Shown in pieces: positions 37,085-52,007 of a stretch of DNA of 64,000 bases; the stretch's first letter is position 1, and each line of letters opens with the position of its first letter. The stretch comes from Pyrrhoderma lamaoense (taxonomy: Eukaryota; Basidiomycota; Agaricomycetes; Hymenochaetales; Hymenochaetaceae). The position numbers and the translations under genes are program-made. The stretch covers positions 1,364,001 through 1,428,000 of the forward strand of contig NBAZ01000008.1 of NCBI GenBank assembly GCA_002794735.1, in the 5' to 3' direction. The notes under the pieces were generated by a model. That model saw only the letters and a list, made by a program, of their open reading frames with translations, did not search any database and was not told the DNA's origin.

Positions 37085-37619
37085 AGTTCAAGCACACTCT
37101 TCTTTTCAATTATTGTTCCGTCCTAGTCTAACTACTTAATGATAATTACAAATTAATTGTGCTTCTAGTAAATCAATCATGTTTTCATCAGCAAACTTAT
37201 CGCTTAGAAAATTCTAACTCTCAAGATATAATTTTCTTTTGCATGTATACTCGGATAGGTTGTATATTCTCACATCACTGCTAATTTCTATATCAGAACG
37301 GTTCAGGTTCTTGTGAAAGGACCGGTTCGCGGGAACATCTCATCCCTGATTCGAGAATAAGTCCAATGGATCATTATGCCTCCGAGGTGTCCGAGTATCC
37401 TTTTTTTTTTCTATTGTTAATTTTTATGAAATTTTAGATTTGAGGGGAAGAGATGAATATCACAGTTTGTGCACTTTAGCTTACCGGAATCAATTCCCTA
37501 TATTGCCTCTCAAAACAATCAGAAAAAGAAGCAGGAGTAAAGAAAAATATAATTATAGACTACGTATCTCGACAAGCTAATGACATTCGAGATAAAACTC
37601 GGGGTTTCTAGTACTCGGA
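37085..37619. other. intergenic between convergent genes
   Basis: 3' flanks of DUF6534 copy C (+) and the second alcohol dehydrogenase (-). AT-rich, with a T11 run near 37402; no gene seen. Confidence 0.45.
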
Positions 37620-38947
37620 TCAAGGGTGCTTCTGGTGAATTTGCTTTTCGTTTTTGAAAAGTAGTGCACATTTCCCTGTTTTCCCTCTATCGAATGTCTT
37701 GTAAGCCTCAGCCGCATAATCAATATCAAAGGTATCAGTCACAATAATCTCAAGTTTAATGACCGAGATAAGAGGACTTAGTTGTGAGTGTTTGTGTAAT
37801 TATTAATTACACATACCTCAGGATGCAAATCCCACCAAACAAGACGTTCTACTAGATCTTCCATTTCTCCAATAGAACAAACCCAGCTTCCGTACAGAGA
37901 TAAACTCTTATGAATTACGAGGTCTGAGACACTGAACTCAAGTACGCCTTTCTCGCCAACGAAGACAACTCGAGCCCAACTTCGAGCGCCTTTCATACAG
38001 GTAAGACGAGCAGAAGATGATCCACTACAATCGATGGCAACATCAAAGCCTACACCTCCAGTCCAGGCTATGATTTTCTCTAAGTCCTCATTAGCATCCG
38101 GCTTACCTCCTTCATTCATTGTGCATTTCATTGCTTCAATACCGATGGACTGGGAAAATTTAACGCGTGTTTCATCGAGTTCAAGACCAAGCACCATCCC
38201 TCCCATCTTTCGAGCAAGGAGTGATACACCGAGCCCTACAGGCCCGAGGCCAGTGACTAATATGCGATCGGAGCCAGAGATCTGGGCGCGGGAACAAGCA
38301 GCATAAGCTGTTCCTAAGCCGCACGCGACGATCGCGCCATCGAGGAATGTGAGAGGGTCCGGAAGCCAGACAAGTGACTGAACGTCTGCAAGAAGAAAAT
38401 CACCTACCCACGGACATTAAGGAGAGGGTGTTAATAAAGCTATAGTAAAGATGAGATTCACCATGTCCACCGTTGCGTTGCCAGCCGTATGCTTTACGTT
38501 GTGCACCTTCACAAGATATGTACAATCCCAGCCGACAGTAGTGGCAGGATGTGCATCCTTGTATGTGATACACGATAACTCTAGTACCTTCCTTCCATCT
38601 AACAGAGCCAGATTGAGGTTTCAAAGTATATAGACAGTGTCCGTTAGACTAACATATCGGGTACACCTTTGCCTCTTTTTACTATCAGCCCCGATGGCTC
38701 ATGACCAGCGACAACACCAGCATATCCAGCTGGTCCAGTCATATGCGTTTCGGGTCGGTATATGTAGCTAAGGTCTGAACCACAAAGCGCGGACGCACGC
38801 GTCTCCACGAGTACTTGATCTGGACCCGGTTGAATCACAGGCGTCTCCCGTATTTCACATCGACGATTCCCAGGAAGATAAACACCTGCAGGTGAAGGAC
38901 ATTATATTCACCTCCTAACGTACCTTCGCGATCAACTTGCCTTTCAT
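37620..38947 (-). CDS. zinc-type alcohol dehydrogenase-like protein (MDR family), second gene
   Basis: Medium-chain dehydrogenase. Exon 1 has only 7 nt (38941-38947, ATGAAAG), followed by a 55-nt intron with a GC donor (AG|GCAAGT) and CTGCAG acceptor, giving MKGVYLPGNRRCEIRETP. Catalytic-zinc motifs are ALCGSDLSYIYRPE and AGHEPSGLIV. The structural-zinc lobe is CTSCHYCRLGLYISC (C-x2-C-x2-C-x7-C), and the Rossmann motif ILVTGLGPVGLGVS. Then come FDVAIDCSGSSSAR and FVGEKGVLEFSVSD. The last exon has IIVTDTFDIDYAAEAYKTFD, GKTGKCALLF and ends QIHQKHP. It resembles polyol- or threonine-dehydrogenase-type enzymes more than the gene at 18268. No damage seen. Confidence 0.85.
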
Positions 38948-39240
38948 CGTTGATGGTATTGAATAATTATCTGGCATATTTGGCAGGTTAATGAGCGATA
39001 AATGCAGGTGCAGCCAACGTGATCACAGGGAGTGATGCCCTTTGTGAGAAGATATGTTTTGTGAAGTTAAGCCTTAGTCAGTCATTCTCAGGCTCAAGGA
39101 AGGATGGCGTGGTAACAAGTATCAATAAGTATAATAGAAGTACATATCTGGGACAGCTGTGAAATAATGATAGGAACGGAGTCAATGTGTAAAGGCACCT
39201 CTATAGTGAATGAGAATATACAAGAGTTGCGATTCCCTTT

Positions 39241-39905
39241 TCAGCTTTGTTCGTCCCATGTTATATATTGACCACTATTGACACTCTCCCGGTAGGTTTC
39301 GTCTAAGGTAGCGAATAGTAAATCAAGCTGCTCGATTGCATCTTGTAGAGCTTTCAAAGCGGAAAGGCCATCTGGAAACAGATAGAACAACAATCACGAG
39401 AGAGAATAATATCTCGAGGGATTATTTAGACGTACCATACATTTGTATGCGAACCTGTATAGCATTTTCAGAAGGATGAGGAGCGCTGGTACATGTTAGT
39501 GTTTTATACTGTGATAGCGGTATTCCAGAGTGAAGAGAAGAGAAAGTGATAAGATGATAGGTAGAAGGCAAAACAGCATAACCACAAATGTACGGAACAT
39601 ACGTGGATACTGAAGTAAGGGACCCACATTGCTCACCTATATCCGCAGAATTCCACCTGGGGGCTATAGAGCATATAAGACATACAATTTTACCATGAGA
39701 AGAACAAGGTTATACTTCTTCATAAGCATCCAGCGCAATGCATTGCCTATCGTATGGTTTTCATCATATAATCGGAATGTTGCTGCAGATAAGTCAGGAG
39801 AAGCCCCCTTCATCTAGACCCCGAGTGTTAAAGGCACGTTCTTTTCTTATGCTGGCATTCAATGTCACCTACTATCTCAATTTTTGGTGGAAGTGAGTCG
39901 GCCAT
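39241..39905 (-). CDS. RPC19: RNA polymerases I and III subunit AC19 (RPAC2/Rpc19)
   Basis: Small alpha-like subunit shared by RNA polymerases I and III; pairs with AC40 to nucleate assembly. Five exons: 39873-39905, 39716-39813, 39637-39663, 39436-39485 and 39241-39371. They total 339 nt, exactly 113 codons with the stop, and every junction is in phase. The protein starts MADSLPPKIEI and carries the family core ATFRLYDENHTIGNALRW, MLMKNPQVEFCGYS and APHPSENAIQVRIQMYDG. The C-terminal helix is ALKALQDAIEQLDLL; it ends ITWDEQS. At 112 residues it is near the short end of the family. Easily missed because no exon reaches 135 nt. Divergent from the GH25 gene. Confidence 0.88.
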
Positions 39906-40391
39906 TGTCTTGGAATAGTTTTTAGTACTGCAGTTGTGTATATGAACTCGAAAACTGCTACAATAATATACCGTGAGAATGTCTTTCCATACCAAACTCA
40001 ACCTTATTTCCGTTCCATATTATGGCATATACGCCCTTCGAAAGATGGAACCATAATTAAGTCCTTCTCAAACTAGATCAGATTTCACGAAAAATCAACC
40101 TCCTTTAGCGTATCTGGGGCCTCTTCTGCACGATTTATCAATATGCAGGACTGATACTGAGCTCAAAGTTTTCTCATCAAACGTCAAACGTATATCAAGA
40201 AGATGCTTTAGATGTCAAGAGCATACTGTTCTTAGTTGAGATGAGTCTGTCAGCACATGTACCAGTACCACCACATGCTTCCTTAATAACTCTTGCTCTT
40301 TGATTATCTTGTGGAAATCCAGGGATAAATATGTAACTGCAATTTTTGGATTCCTCGTCCTCCGAGACTACTCTTCACAACCCGAGTTCTG
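39906..40391. promoter_or_regulatory. divergent promoter of RPC19 and GH25 genes
   Basis: 486 nt separating two start codons on opposite strands. No clear TATA box; no coding signal. Confidence 0.4.
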
Positions 40392-41467
40392 ATGTATCAT
40401 GTATTCTCTCGAATCTCTCTGCAGCTATTCCTTCTCGCTGTAATTCTCCTTTGTGGAAAATCTGCTTATGGTCTTCCTTCTCTTATGAGGAGGGAAAGCC
40501 TCAAGGGCATCGATGTATCTGACTTCACGACCGGAGTAAATTTTGATAGCGTAAAAGCGAATGGTGTTTCTTTTGTGTACATCAAAGCGACTGAAGGGAC
40601 AAGTAAATCTTGAAAATTTCTTGATAGGACCTCTCTAATTAAACGATAATTCTCATCGGATACGAAGCCTTCATCAGTGATCTCTTCAACTCTCAGTATA
40701 CAGGCGCCACAAACGCTGGTCTGATTCGCGGTGCTTATCATTTTGCCCACCCAGATAGATCCAGCGGGGCTACGCAAGCGAACTTTTTCCTTGCTCACGG
40801 AGGTAAGAGAGTGAAGATGGAACCTAATATGATACATAAAAATCTTTTGTAGGTGGCTGGTCTTCAGACGGTATTACTCTTCCGGGCACTGTTGACTTGG
40901 AAAGTACGTACTATTCTTGTGTGATGAGACATTATACATACTAATAAGAGGGAGAAATAGACAATCCATCCGAGGAGGCATGCTATGGTCTTAGTCAGTC
41001 GGACATGGTCTCGTGGATCAAAGATTTCTCAAATACGTATCATGATAAAACTAGCAGGTATGAGTTTGTAACTTCGGTTTGTTACATCAGCTAAGTGACT
41101 GTTTGTTAGATTTCCAGGTGTGTTTGGTTAAATCAAATCTGTTTACTGCTCGGGTTGCGACATTTCATCCAGTCATATATACCACCACGAGCTGGTGGAT
41201 ATCCTGTACGGGAAATAGTGGGGCTTTCTCGACTGATAGTCCTTTATGGATTGCGCATTTCTCTACTGCAGTGGGCTCACTCCCTGCCGGTTGGCCGTAC
41301 GTGTAGCTACGATCTGACTGAATTACTTTTGCTCACCTGCACGCGTCACTTCTCGAAGGTTCTACACGTTCTGGCAGAATGCGGATAGTGCCTCTCCGAA
41401 CCCAGGAGACTCTGACATATTCAATGGGGATATGACGCAGCTAGTCAAGCTCGCTAAAGGTGCCTAA
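40392..41467 (+). CDS. secreted GH25 lysozyme (N,O-diacetylmuramidase type)
   Basis: Hydrolyses beta-1,4 links of bacterial peptidoglycan. Signal peptide: [20 protein letters not shown], then CGKSAYG; a possible propeptide ends in LMRR. The GH25 barrel follows: [30 protein letters not shown] with the conserved Glu, and [20 protein letters not shown]. Then come the catalytic strand [39 protein letters not shown] and the end QLVKLAKGA. An 8-nt microexon (41110-41117) encodes the middle of SRFPVIY; only this splicing keeps both phase and motif. The acceptor of intron 1 is at ACGAAG, giving [16 protein letters not shown]. Fungi use such enzymes against bacteria. Confidence 0.87.
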
Positions 41468-42074
41468 GGAGGATGACGGATGTAACCCGCCAGTCTGTGT
41501 ATGCTATGCAGACAGTAGTATGGAAATGGTTACGAGGCTCTGAGTGTGTCTTCTGTGTAAAGTCTAGAATGGACAATAAATGAAATATATTGAGAGTTGA
41601 CTACGATAAACTACGTTCTCACTAGGAATGAGCTATAAATAGGGTTAATTGCTTCCGTATTATATTACAATGCGGAGTATGAAAACAGAGTGAGTGACGC
41701 AATTCCAAAAAGGGGATGAAGATCAACTCTGCCCCCTCCCTAATTTTCCCACGTATATCGATTGTGTGTGATGGCTGTTCAGAATGGGAAAAAGACATGG
41801 TCGCGCTTGGCGCTTCTTTTTTGTCCTCATTGTCGCCCACCCGTCATCGTCACCGTCGCCGTCGCCGGACCTTCTTCATTATTATCCATCATAACGAATA
41901 CGCCTTTACGCTCATCAGTCGGGCGCTGGCTCACCCGCTCTACAAGTAGTGGCAATCTCAAATATACACTCCAGCGGCATATAATTGTATATCAGTCTCC
42001 GCCTCGTTTGTTTACTTACAATTCATTATCAACCTGCACGTTGCCAAATCACCGGACCGCACATTTGAGTCGAG
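41468..42074. other. intergenic between tandem + strand genes
   Basis: 607 nt. Includes a (CGTCAC/CGTCGC)n-like GC-rich tract at about 41845-41865. No gene recognised. Confidence 0.4.
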
Positions 42075-43573
42075 ATGACGCGCTTTGGTGACTTCGAACC
42101 CCTTTGCCGTCATGTCCCTTCATATACCTGGTGCAATCTCTTTTACAGACAAGTCTGTTTATCTATCCTTTCTGTTCTTTTCAAGATGTATACTCATCCC
42201 ATCGATTTTACAAGTTCCTTGAATCTGGGGATAATTCAACCCTCTCGGGACTGTCTGCAGATCGCTCTTCTGCACCAATGGGTATAAACCCAGAATGTGG
42301 TATACCATTAGTCGGGCATACCACTTCCGCTACTTCAAGTAACTCACTAGGAAATATCGCAAATATCATTGTGTGTGGTATAAGTATTTTCGTTACTTTG
42401 ACGTTAGTACTCTGGACATCAAAGAGAAAGGCTGCTGTTGGTGAGTTCTTATACGTGCATTCTGCTTTCATCCGACTCCTTGTATCTGGATTCTGCCTTA
42501 TTCAATGCGCGCTGTTTGAGGGGTACTGCGCCGGCAAAAGGAAGCCATATCGAGATGACTGAAAGTCAGCTACAAATTGGGCTACCCTTTTATATATTAA
42601 TACTTGATTTACTCGTTGGGTTGCTGAGTATACTAATATTTTCTCAAGGGAGGTCCGAATTTCGCATATTACTCGTGCTATACCTTCTTTCTCTACCATT
42701 GCAATTGTTAACTACGGGAGCTGTTCTGGAGCAAGGCTCCACGGCATTGGTTGCTTTGACAGCCATCCATGCAGGTTCTTGTCTAAGTCAATGATTCCGT
42801 TATCAAAGCCAACTAATATACGAAATTTTGAAGGGGTCGTCGCAGCTCTGTTTTGGAGTCTTCTTGTAAATGCCCTAGTTGCAACTCAAATAGTGGAAGA
42901 CGGTACACTAAGTTCCTTAGTAGTGCGTACATTGTTTTATCTCAATAATTGTCACTTATCCTAGCATAAAACCAGCCAATGTATATTTTCATTTTACTCT
43001 TCTTTGTTGCAACGACATACATCTCCTTTGATGTCGCCCTAATTGTTACCTCGGCCTTCGGACCTTCAAATCCACAATCTGCCGTACATAGTACACCGTT
43101 GTTTGTCTTGACAAGCATCTGGCCTGGGGCGTAAGTTGATCCACGAACTTTTTGTGAATAGAGGAAACTAATAACATCTGATTCTAGGGCTGCCTTAATT
43201 TACTTCGGGCTCATGTCCTATATTGTTCTCGGAGTTTTGCGTGAAAGACGACCAATGATTTTTTACTCCGTGTCGGCTATCTGCTTCGTCCTATCTCAAT
43301 TGGCTTGGTTCCTCTTGGGTATAGTAATTTGCGAAGTACGTTTCTTTCTCTTGAGTAACGGTATAAAATATTAATAGTATACTGCAGAAAACCAGTGCAA
43401 AGGTAGATGGTTCGTTTGTTGCAACAATCCTTGAAACAGCAGCTGTCGTCTCGTTATTTTTTGGATGGAAGAGCATCACAGAAGGTACGCTTCACTAATC
43501 AATCTAATCGAGTCCCGTACTCATAATTTACTCTTCAGAATCATGGGACGATTACAATGTCAACAACTATTAG
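42075..43573 (+). CDS. Chs7-like chitin synthase export chaperone
   Basis: Multi-pass ER membrane protein of the Chs7 family (in yeast it lets chitin synthase III leave the ER). The ATG at 42075 gives MTRFGDFEPLCRHVP, matching the family's FGxFxxLC start. Next come MGINPECGIPLVGHTTSATS, SLGNIANIIVCGISIFVTLT and SKRKAAVG, spliced to GRSEFRILLVLYLLSLPLQL. Then EQGSTALVALTAIHAG, AALFWSLLVNALVATQIVED, GTLSS, YISFDVALIVTSAFGP, SVSAICFVLSQLAWFLLG and ETAAVVSLFFGWKSIT follow. The end is ESWDDYNVNNY. The KAAVGR...F and LLVNALVATQIVEDGT segments are the most typical. The junction between the first exon and the MGINPEC exon is not in phase for any donor I tried. Likely seven helices. Confidence 0.75.
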
Positions 43574-44302
43574 GCTCAGTTTCATTACACTTCTAATCCC
43601 TTTTCGATTTTTTCCCTTTCATCTAAAGTTTTTCTTGTGATGGATTCCTTTCGCTTGTAGTTTGCCTTCATTATTCTTTCTTCTCAAAGTTCCTCGTGTG
43701 GACATCGTTTTTTTTTGGCTCTCTTCACCAGTCTGGAGACATGTCCAATTGTTTCAAACATCGTTTCCGAATCCCTTTCCTTACCACGCTTATACTTTCT
43801 ATCGCTTCACCAGCGAGCTTGGTCTGTGGCCAAAGAAGTTCCCGTAAAAAGTCTTACAGTACCAAGCGGTTGGTTGATTAAACTTCGAACCTCACCATTC
43901 AACGCTTTCACGATTTTCCAATTGTCTTGTCTAGCTATTGTCTTGAAATGATTCTCGTTTTATGCTTTTCTTTTAATTTTTCTTTCTTTTACCGATCCCC
44001 GCCTCTGGTGGAATCATCCTGCTTCCAAGGACTATGAATGGGGAATGATGTTGATACTGTCAACATCATTGGGTACTAATGTTGTAGAATTGCTCTGTTA
44101 TATGTCCCTACAAACATTGATACTCGTAAACTCGGTTGTTATCTGTTATTGTTACCTAGTGTTTAACCTTTTACTATTAGATGTTGTTTTCAGGAATACA
44201 AGAAGAATATAAAATGAATTATTATGTGTACATAACAAAAAAAAAGTCTAAGAATGATACGGCAAAGCAATAAGTTAGTGCAAACATGATAAAAGAAATC
44301 GG
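43574..44302. other. intergenic between convergent genes
   Basis: T/C-rich 3' flank of the Chs7-like gene and AT-rich 3' flank of XPB. Overlapping 60-78-codon frames in 43660-43950 are T/C-rich shadows without splice or family evidence. Confidence 0.45.
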
Positions 44303-47465
<3,163 letters not shown>

Positions 47466-47990
47466 GATTCAGTTCGAGGCGAAGGAAGTCGCGTAGATGA
47501 GTCTGTGTAAATCGTTGTTCGCGTACATAATACTAATTACTACGTTAGTAAGTACTCTCCATATACTACATGTGCATCAAGCTATAGTTTACATAATTGT
47601 GCTCTACACAACTTGGTACAATGTAATACACATTTCTGTCTGTTTCTTAACTAATATTGCGACGCAGAAACATAAGCAAAAGAGCTTGAGACTACCGACG
47701 GCTTTGGATCCCAACTGTGTTAATGACATCACTTGCGTGTTGCAGAAGTTACCAACATTTCACACCCACTTATATCAATTGTGAAAGAATAATCTTGACC
47801 TACGAATAAATTCGAGTTTCCCAGAGTGGGTAATAATTAAAACAGATCTACATGTACGTGCGTTATCGAGTTCTATATTAGCATAATGAATATTCTACTA
47901 AGCCTATTCTATCCTTAAGATGATTTCATCTGCATAATCTTCTCAAGCTGTTGGGCTATTAATCAAGTTAATTGCACATCTGATATCTTA
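47466..47990. other. intergenic between tandem - strand genes
   Basis: 525 nt, AT-rich; XPB promoter and terminator of the Zn2Cys6 gene. A 95-codon frame at 47497-47784 shows no recognisable features. Confidence 0.45.
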
Positions 47991-50001
47991 TCATTCACAA
48001 ATCAACGTACCAAAGACAGGCGAAGTGATAGTGTCTGATATATGTGATAGGTTGGTCCGCAAGTTCACTATTGCTTGTTCATCCGCAATAAGGTAGTTCG
48101 CAACCTCTAAACATATCATCTATAAAAAGAAGAATGTCAGAGAGATATACTATTGTAAGTACAAGTATACTTACACTGATTATAGGATCCGGCGCAACTG
48201 GACTGGCATTAACCAGCTTCTCTATAGCTTGTAAGAACGTTGTTGTATAAGTCTTCAAAAGCGCCTGCCGTTCCGAGTTGTTATCAATCAGATGTGATGC
48301 TATAATTGACGATGCACTCATGAGTATATGAATTGTAATGAGTTCATGCGCAGCTTGAAGGTCATTAAGTTCTAGGTTCTCCAATGACAGGCTCTCAATG
48401 GTAGGCACTAATCTGTAAACCTGGTCCAGTAATTGTTGAACAGACAGTACTTCTGGATGTAGGGACCCTACTCCTGATTTAGTTCATAGTGGTAATTACA
48501 TGAAATATAGAAATCTTACCAGAGGTCAAGGACATTGAAAGGCGGATAGATCTTTCAAAGAGCAGTGAGACCATGGCAAGTAAGGACTGATTTGAGAGAG
48601 GTATTCCTATCGGGATCTCTCCTGATAAGAACCTTCGAATAGTTCTACTTGTTATGATACTGCCTTGAAATGAAGAAGAGCTTTGACTCTTTAATACATC
48701 AAAATATATTAATACACAGAACTGTTTTAATAGTAAGTTGTATTTATGCTTACATATACTGGAGTCGACAACGCCCAAGGTGTATTGATCTCGGAATTTA
48801 ATGCATCACCGTCTGTCAAGAAAATTGGCATCCTTAAAACGCTGGACCAAGTACGGTCCATAGTGAACACAACCCAAAAGATACGTATCCGCTCATCGAG
48901 TTCAACGAAGTCCATAGCTGGAGGAAGTTCAAGATGTCCAATTTGCCGCATGGTGGTCTCAGATGCTGCTGGGGCATTCGATGTAATACTTAGTCGATGA
49001 AGACCAAAACTAACGGACAAAGATACTGCGGCATTAATATGATAACGGCCTTCTAGAAAGCGACCAAGCAAGAAGAAATAGCGGGCGAGAAGTACCTCAG
49101 TTTGAACGGCTTGAATGCGATGTTTAATTATTGTGGATTCCTACAACGTAAGAAGCGAGAATAATTAATATTGTTATGTGTTTGAGCTAGGACTTGCTTA
49201 CATCTAAAGTTGAGTTACTATGCAGTGCATCTAGAAGTGAGACGATGGTACGCTGGAGATATAGAGGCTCATGCTGCATAAAGTCATGAGACTTAGAAAA
49301 CCTCAGTGCCCAGAGAAATATGGCGTTTAATAATGCTGGGTGGGGACGCTTAGGCTCGTTTGGAGACAGATAAAAATCTGAAATGAGACTGTCGGTTGAT
49401 AGAACAAAACCGACATCACGAGCATGTTCAATGAAAGTACCCAAGCTTTGACGAGAATGAGTTTTATGGGAGATCATCATGTATTACAAACTTATACTCA
49501 CAACATTTCAGCGATTTGGGATGGGGGCTCTTCAAATTCCCACCAAAGGGTCCCAGAGTCATAAGACATGGGTGCTCCAGTACTGTCACTATGACCTCTC
49601 CTCAAGGCTCCAGAAGTACTGGGGCCATAGGGGTCTTGTAAGAGTACACTGGAGCTTACTACCTGGGGGTTTTCGAGCTCGTCCAGTCGAGCTTGCAAAG
49701 ATGTAACACGCTCTTCCAAAACCTGAGTGCGAGTGCGCCCTTGGGTATCCGTATACTCACAATCATCGGTTCGTTTCAGCCTAACGCATTGTCCACAATA
49801 TGGTCGTACTCCATCACATTTCTAGTAGAGATGTATAAACATATGATCATAGTCGTTATTGATAGTAGCTTACCATTTTCCGACGTCTAAAAGAAGTTTA
49901 ATCAATGGAACTTATAATAAAGATGCAACGAATGTACTTTACCTGCAACTTATACAAGCCTTTCCGTGTGATAGATGTCCTTCCGGAGCAGCTCTTTCCA
50001 T
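47991..50001 (-). CDS. Zn2Cys6 (GAL4-type) fungal transcription factor
   Basis: Nuclear DNA-binding regulator. ATG at 50001 gives MERAAPEGHLSHGKACISCR; the zinc cluster is spread over three exons: CISCR | RRKM | KCDGVRPYCGQCVRLKRTDD-C. Spacing is C-x2-C-x6-C-x6-C-x2-C-x8-C, a standard binuclear cluster. A coiled-coil linker follows (VLEERVTSLQARLDELE). The middle homology domain contains FLWALRFSK, LLGRFLEGRYHINAAVSLSV, SFGLHRL and DERIRIFWVVFTMDRTWSSV. The C-terminus is MICLEVANYLIADEQAIVNL, ending FGTLICE. About six introns, all in phase. Target genes unknown; it could regulate the neighbouring acyltransferase-like gene, but that is a guess from proximity. Confidence 0.88.
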
Positions 50002-51920
50002 GGTTATACGACTTTATAAGAACTAGTACTTTCAATACTTCAAGATATAGAACAAGCTCATTCTTCCAGCTTTTATATATGCCTCTCAAAGTCTTTGAGT
50101 CAACTCGGGAAGACTGTAAACGGGCCCGATTCTAGAACACGAAAATGACGAAACTACCTGGCTGTCCAGTAAACAGGTAAAAGATCAGTAAGCATATTTC
50201 ATGTACGTTTATGTGCGACAAGCTTTTGCAGGACCCGAAGCTTGAAATGACTCTTCGGCATGAGCCACACAAGTTTTATGTCTAACAGGAAAGAGCCACT
50301 ATAGATAGGACATGATATTTCCGTGAAATCGGAGGAACAACGTTAAGGCACAGCAATGTCTAGACGGTGGTTCACGCCAGTACTTATACTTTTGAGATGA
50401 CGTATGCTCTATATTTTTAGCCTAGCTTTACCGGTGTTGCACGTTAGAAATTAGGTATGATATGTTTGAAGCAATGCACGAGTCACCGTTTTGATCATGA
50501 TATCAAGTACTATTATCATTAGTAATTTGTACTTCAAAATGCAATGATACACGAAACATAAACATACGAGACTTCACGGTATATTGACACCTCTGACTTG
50601 ATTATAGTCATACACAATAAATGCTTACAAAAAACTTAACGGACGCCCAATCATATGAGAATATCGATTATTAATCCCTAGAATAATATAGAGAGTGAAA
50701 AGACTATTATGCTTGTTCAGTAAAGATTACGCCATTCTTCATCTTTAATGAGGATGAAGTCCCCATCAAAAGTTTTATAATCAGAAGAACAGTAAGCGGC
50801 GAAGTAATATCAGTGATGAGACAGAAAAAGTAGTCACTGCGGACCGCAGGGTGTTAAGTGAAGGATCAAGCAAGAGGGTACATACATATGCACGGAGCAT
50901 CGCAGTCTATAACTAGCTCGTTGAGTATGTTAACAAAGTCTTATGAAAATAGGCAGACAGTTTCTATACATATAAATCTCAGATGAGCCATCAGTATGTA
51001 AGTAGAGGTAAACTAAAAAGGCCAGAGTTGAAAGTTCGAAAAAAAAGAACTATGATTCGTGGTATCACGCGCAGCTCACGTGATATAGCAATGTTTCGTC
51101 AGCATTGATATTTGTAATACTAATGCAATGATTTTGCAATCCAGGATAGTCGGAGGAATATCGAGATATCATTCGAAGAAATTAAAATTGAAGCTAAATT
51201 CGTTGAATATGTGAGAGGAGCTCATATGCACTGATATTTGAGGAATTCACTAACGAAGAATCGAATGCAAGCGTGCCTTGGAAGTATGAAGGTATTGTTA
51301 TCTGTTGTCTCTCTGACAAGTGACAGAAAATGTTGACGAATTTTTTTTCCGGTTGCTTTCGTTCTCGCTTATAAGTCACGGACTAATATACCTAGATATT
51401 CTTTTATTTGTCACCAAGTCTGAGTCTTGAGTCTAGCTTGTATGCAAGTTGTGCAACGATCTAGGAAAGTTGACTTTACTAAGCTTAGTCAATCCGTCAC
51501 TACATCCGAAGTTCCATGTATCGCCGTTAATTTCCCAACTTTTTATTACATGCAACGCTATCAGTGGATCGCTACTTTTGTGAGTAGTAAGATGTTCACT
51601 AATTTGTCATATCCTCGAAGCGCGCAGGGGACTTCAGATAGTGTTCTAGATCTCGGGGATGAAGAAAACCGGATCTCCCCCGCGAGTCTCCGCAGTTTTA
51701 GCCTGAGCAAAGTACATATCACACCGGAACTACTATTTCAGTTACAAAAGTCTTGCGCGAACAGTTATCTTAATTATTACTACCAAGTGCGCTTACTTAT
51801 TGCTGTATCATAATTATAATAACACATCTCAGTGTCTTATAGACATAATGATATATTAACATCACATATTGACACAAACTTTTTTTTTTTATTATTATAT
51901 TTATTTTAATTAATGATTCT

Positions 51921-51923
<3 letters not shown>

Positions 51924-51966
<43 letters not shown>

Positions 51967-51968
51967 TT

Positions 51969-52001
<33 letters not shown>
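51924..52001. repeat. 78-nt poly(T) tract
   Basis: Nearly pure T with only two A interruptions (51965, 51970), preceded by another T-rich block from about 51880. It could be the reverse image of a retroposon poly(A) tail or a simple homopolymer; no element is attached that I can recognise. Confidence 0.9.

Positions 52002-52007
<6 letters not shown>

Noticed and set aside
43662..43951. Overlapping + strand frames after the Chs7-like gene
   Set aside because: Three frames are open at once because the DNA is T/C-rich; the Chs7-like protein already ends at 43573.
51427..51813. 128-codon + strand ORF
   Set aside because: ATG-initiated and uninterrupted, but AT-rich, isolated, without recognised motif and next to the T tract; not enough to call a gene.
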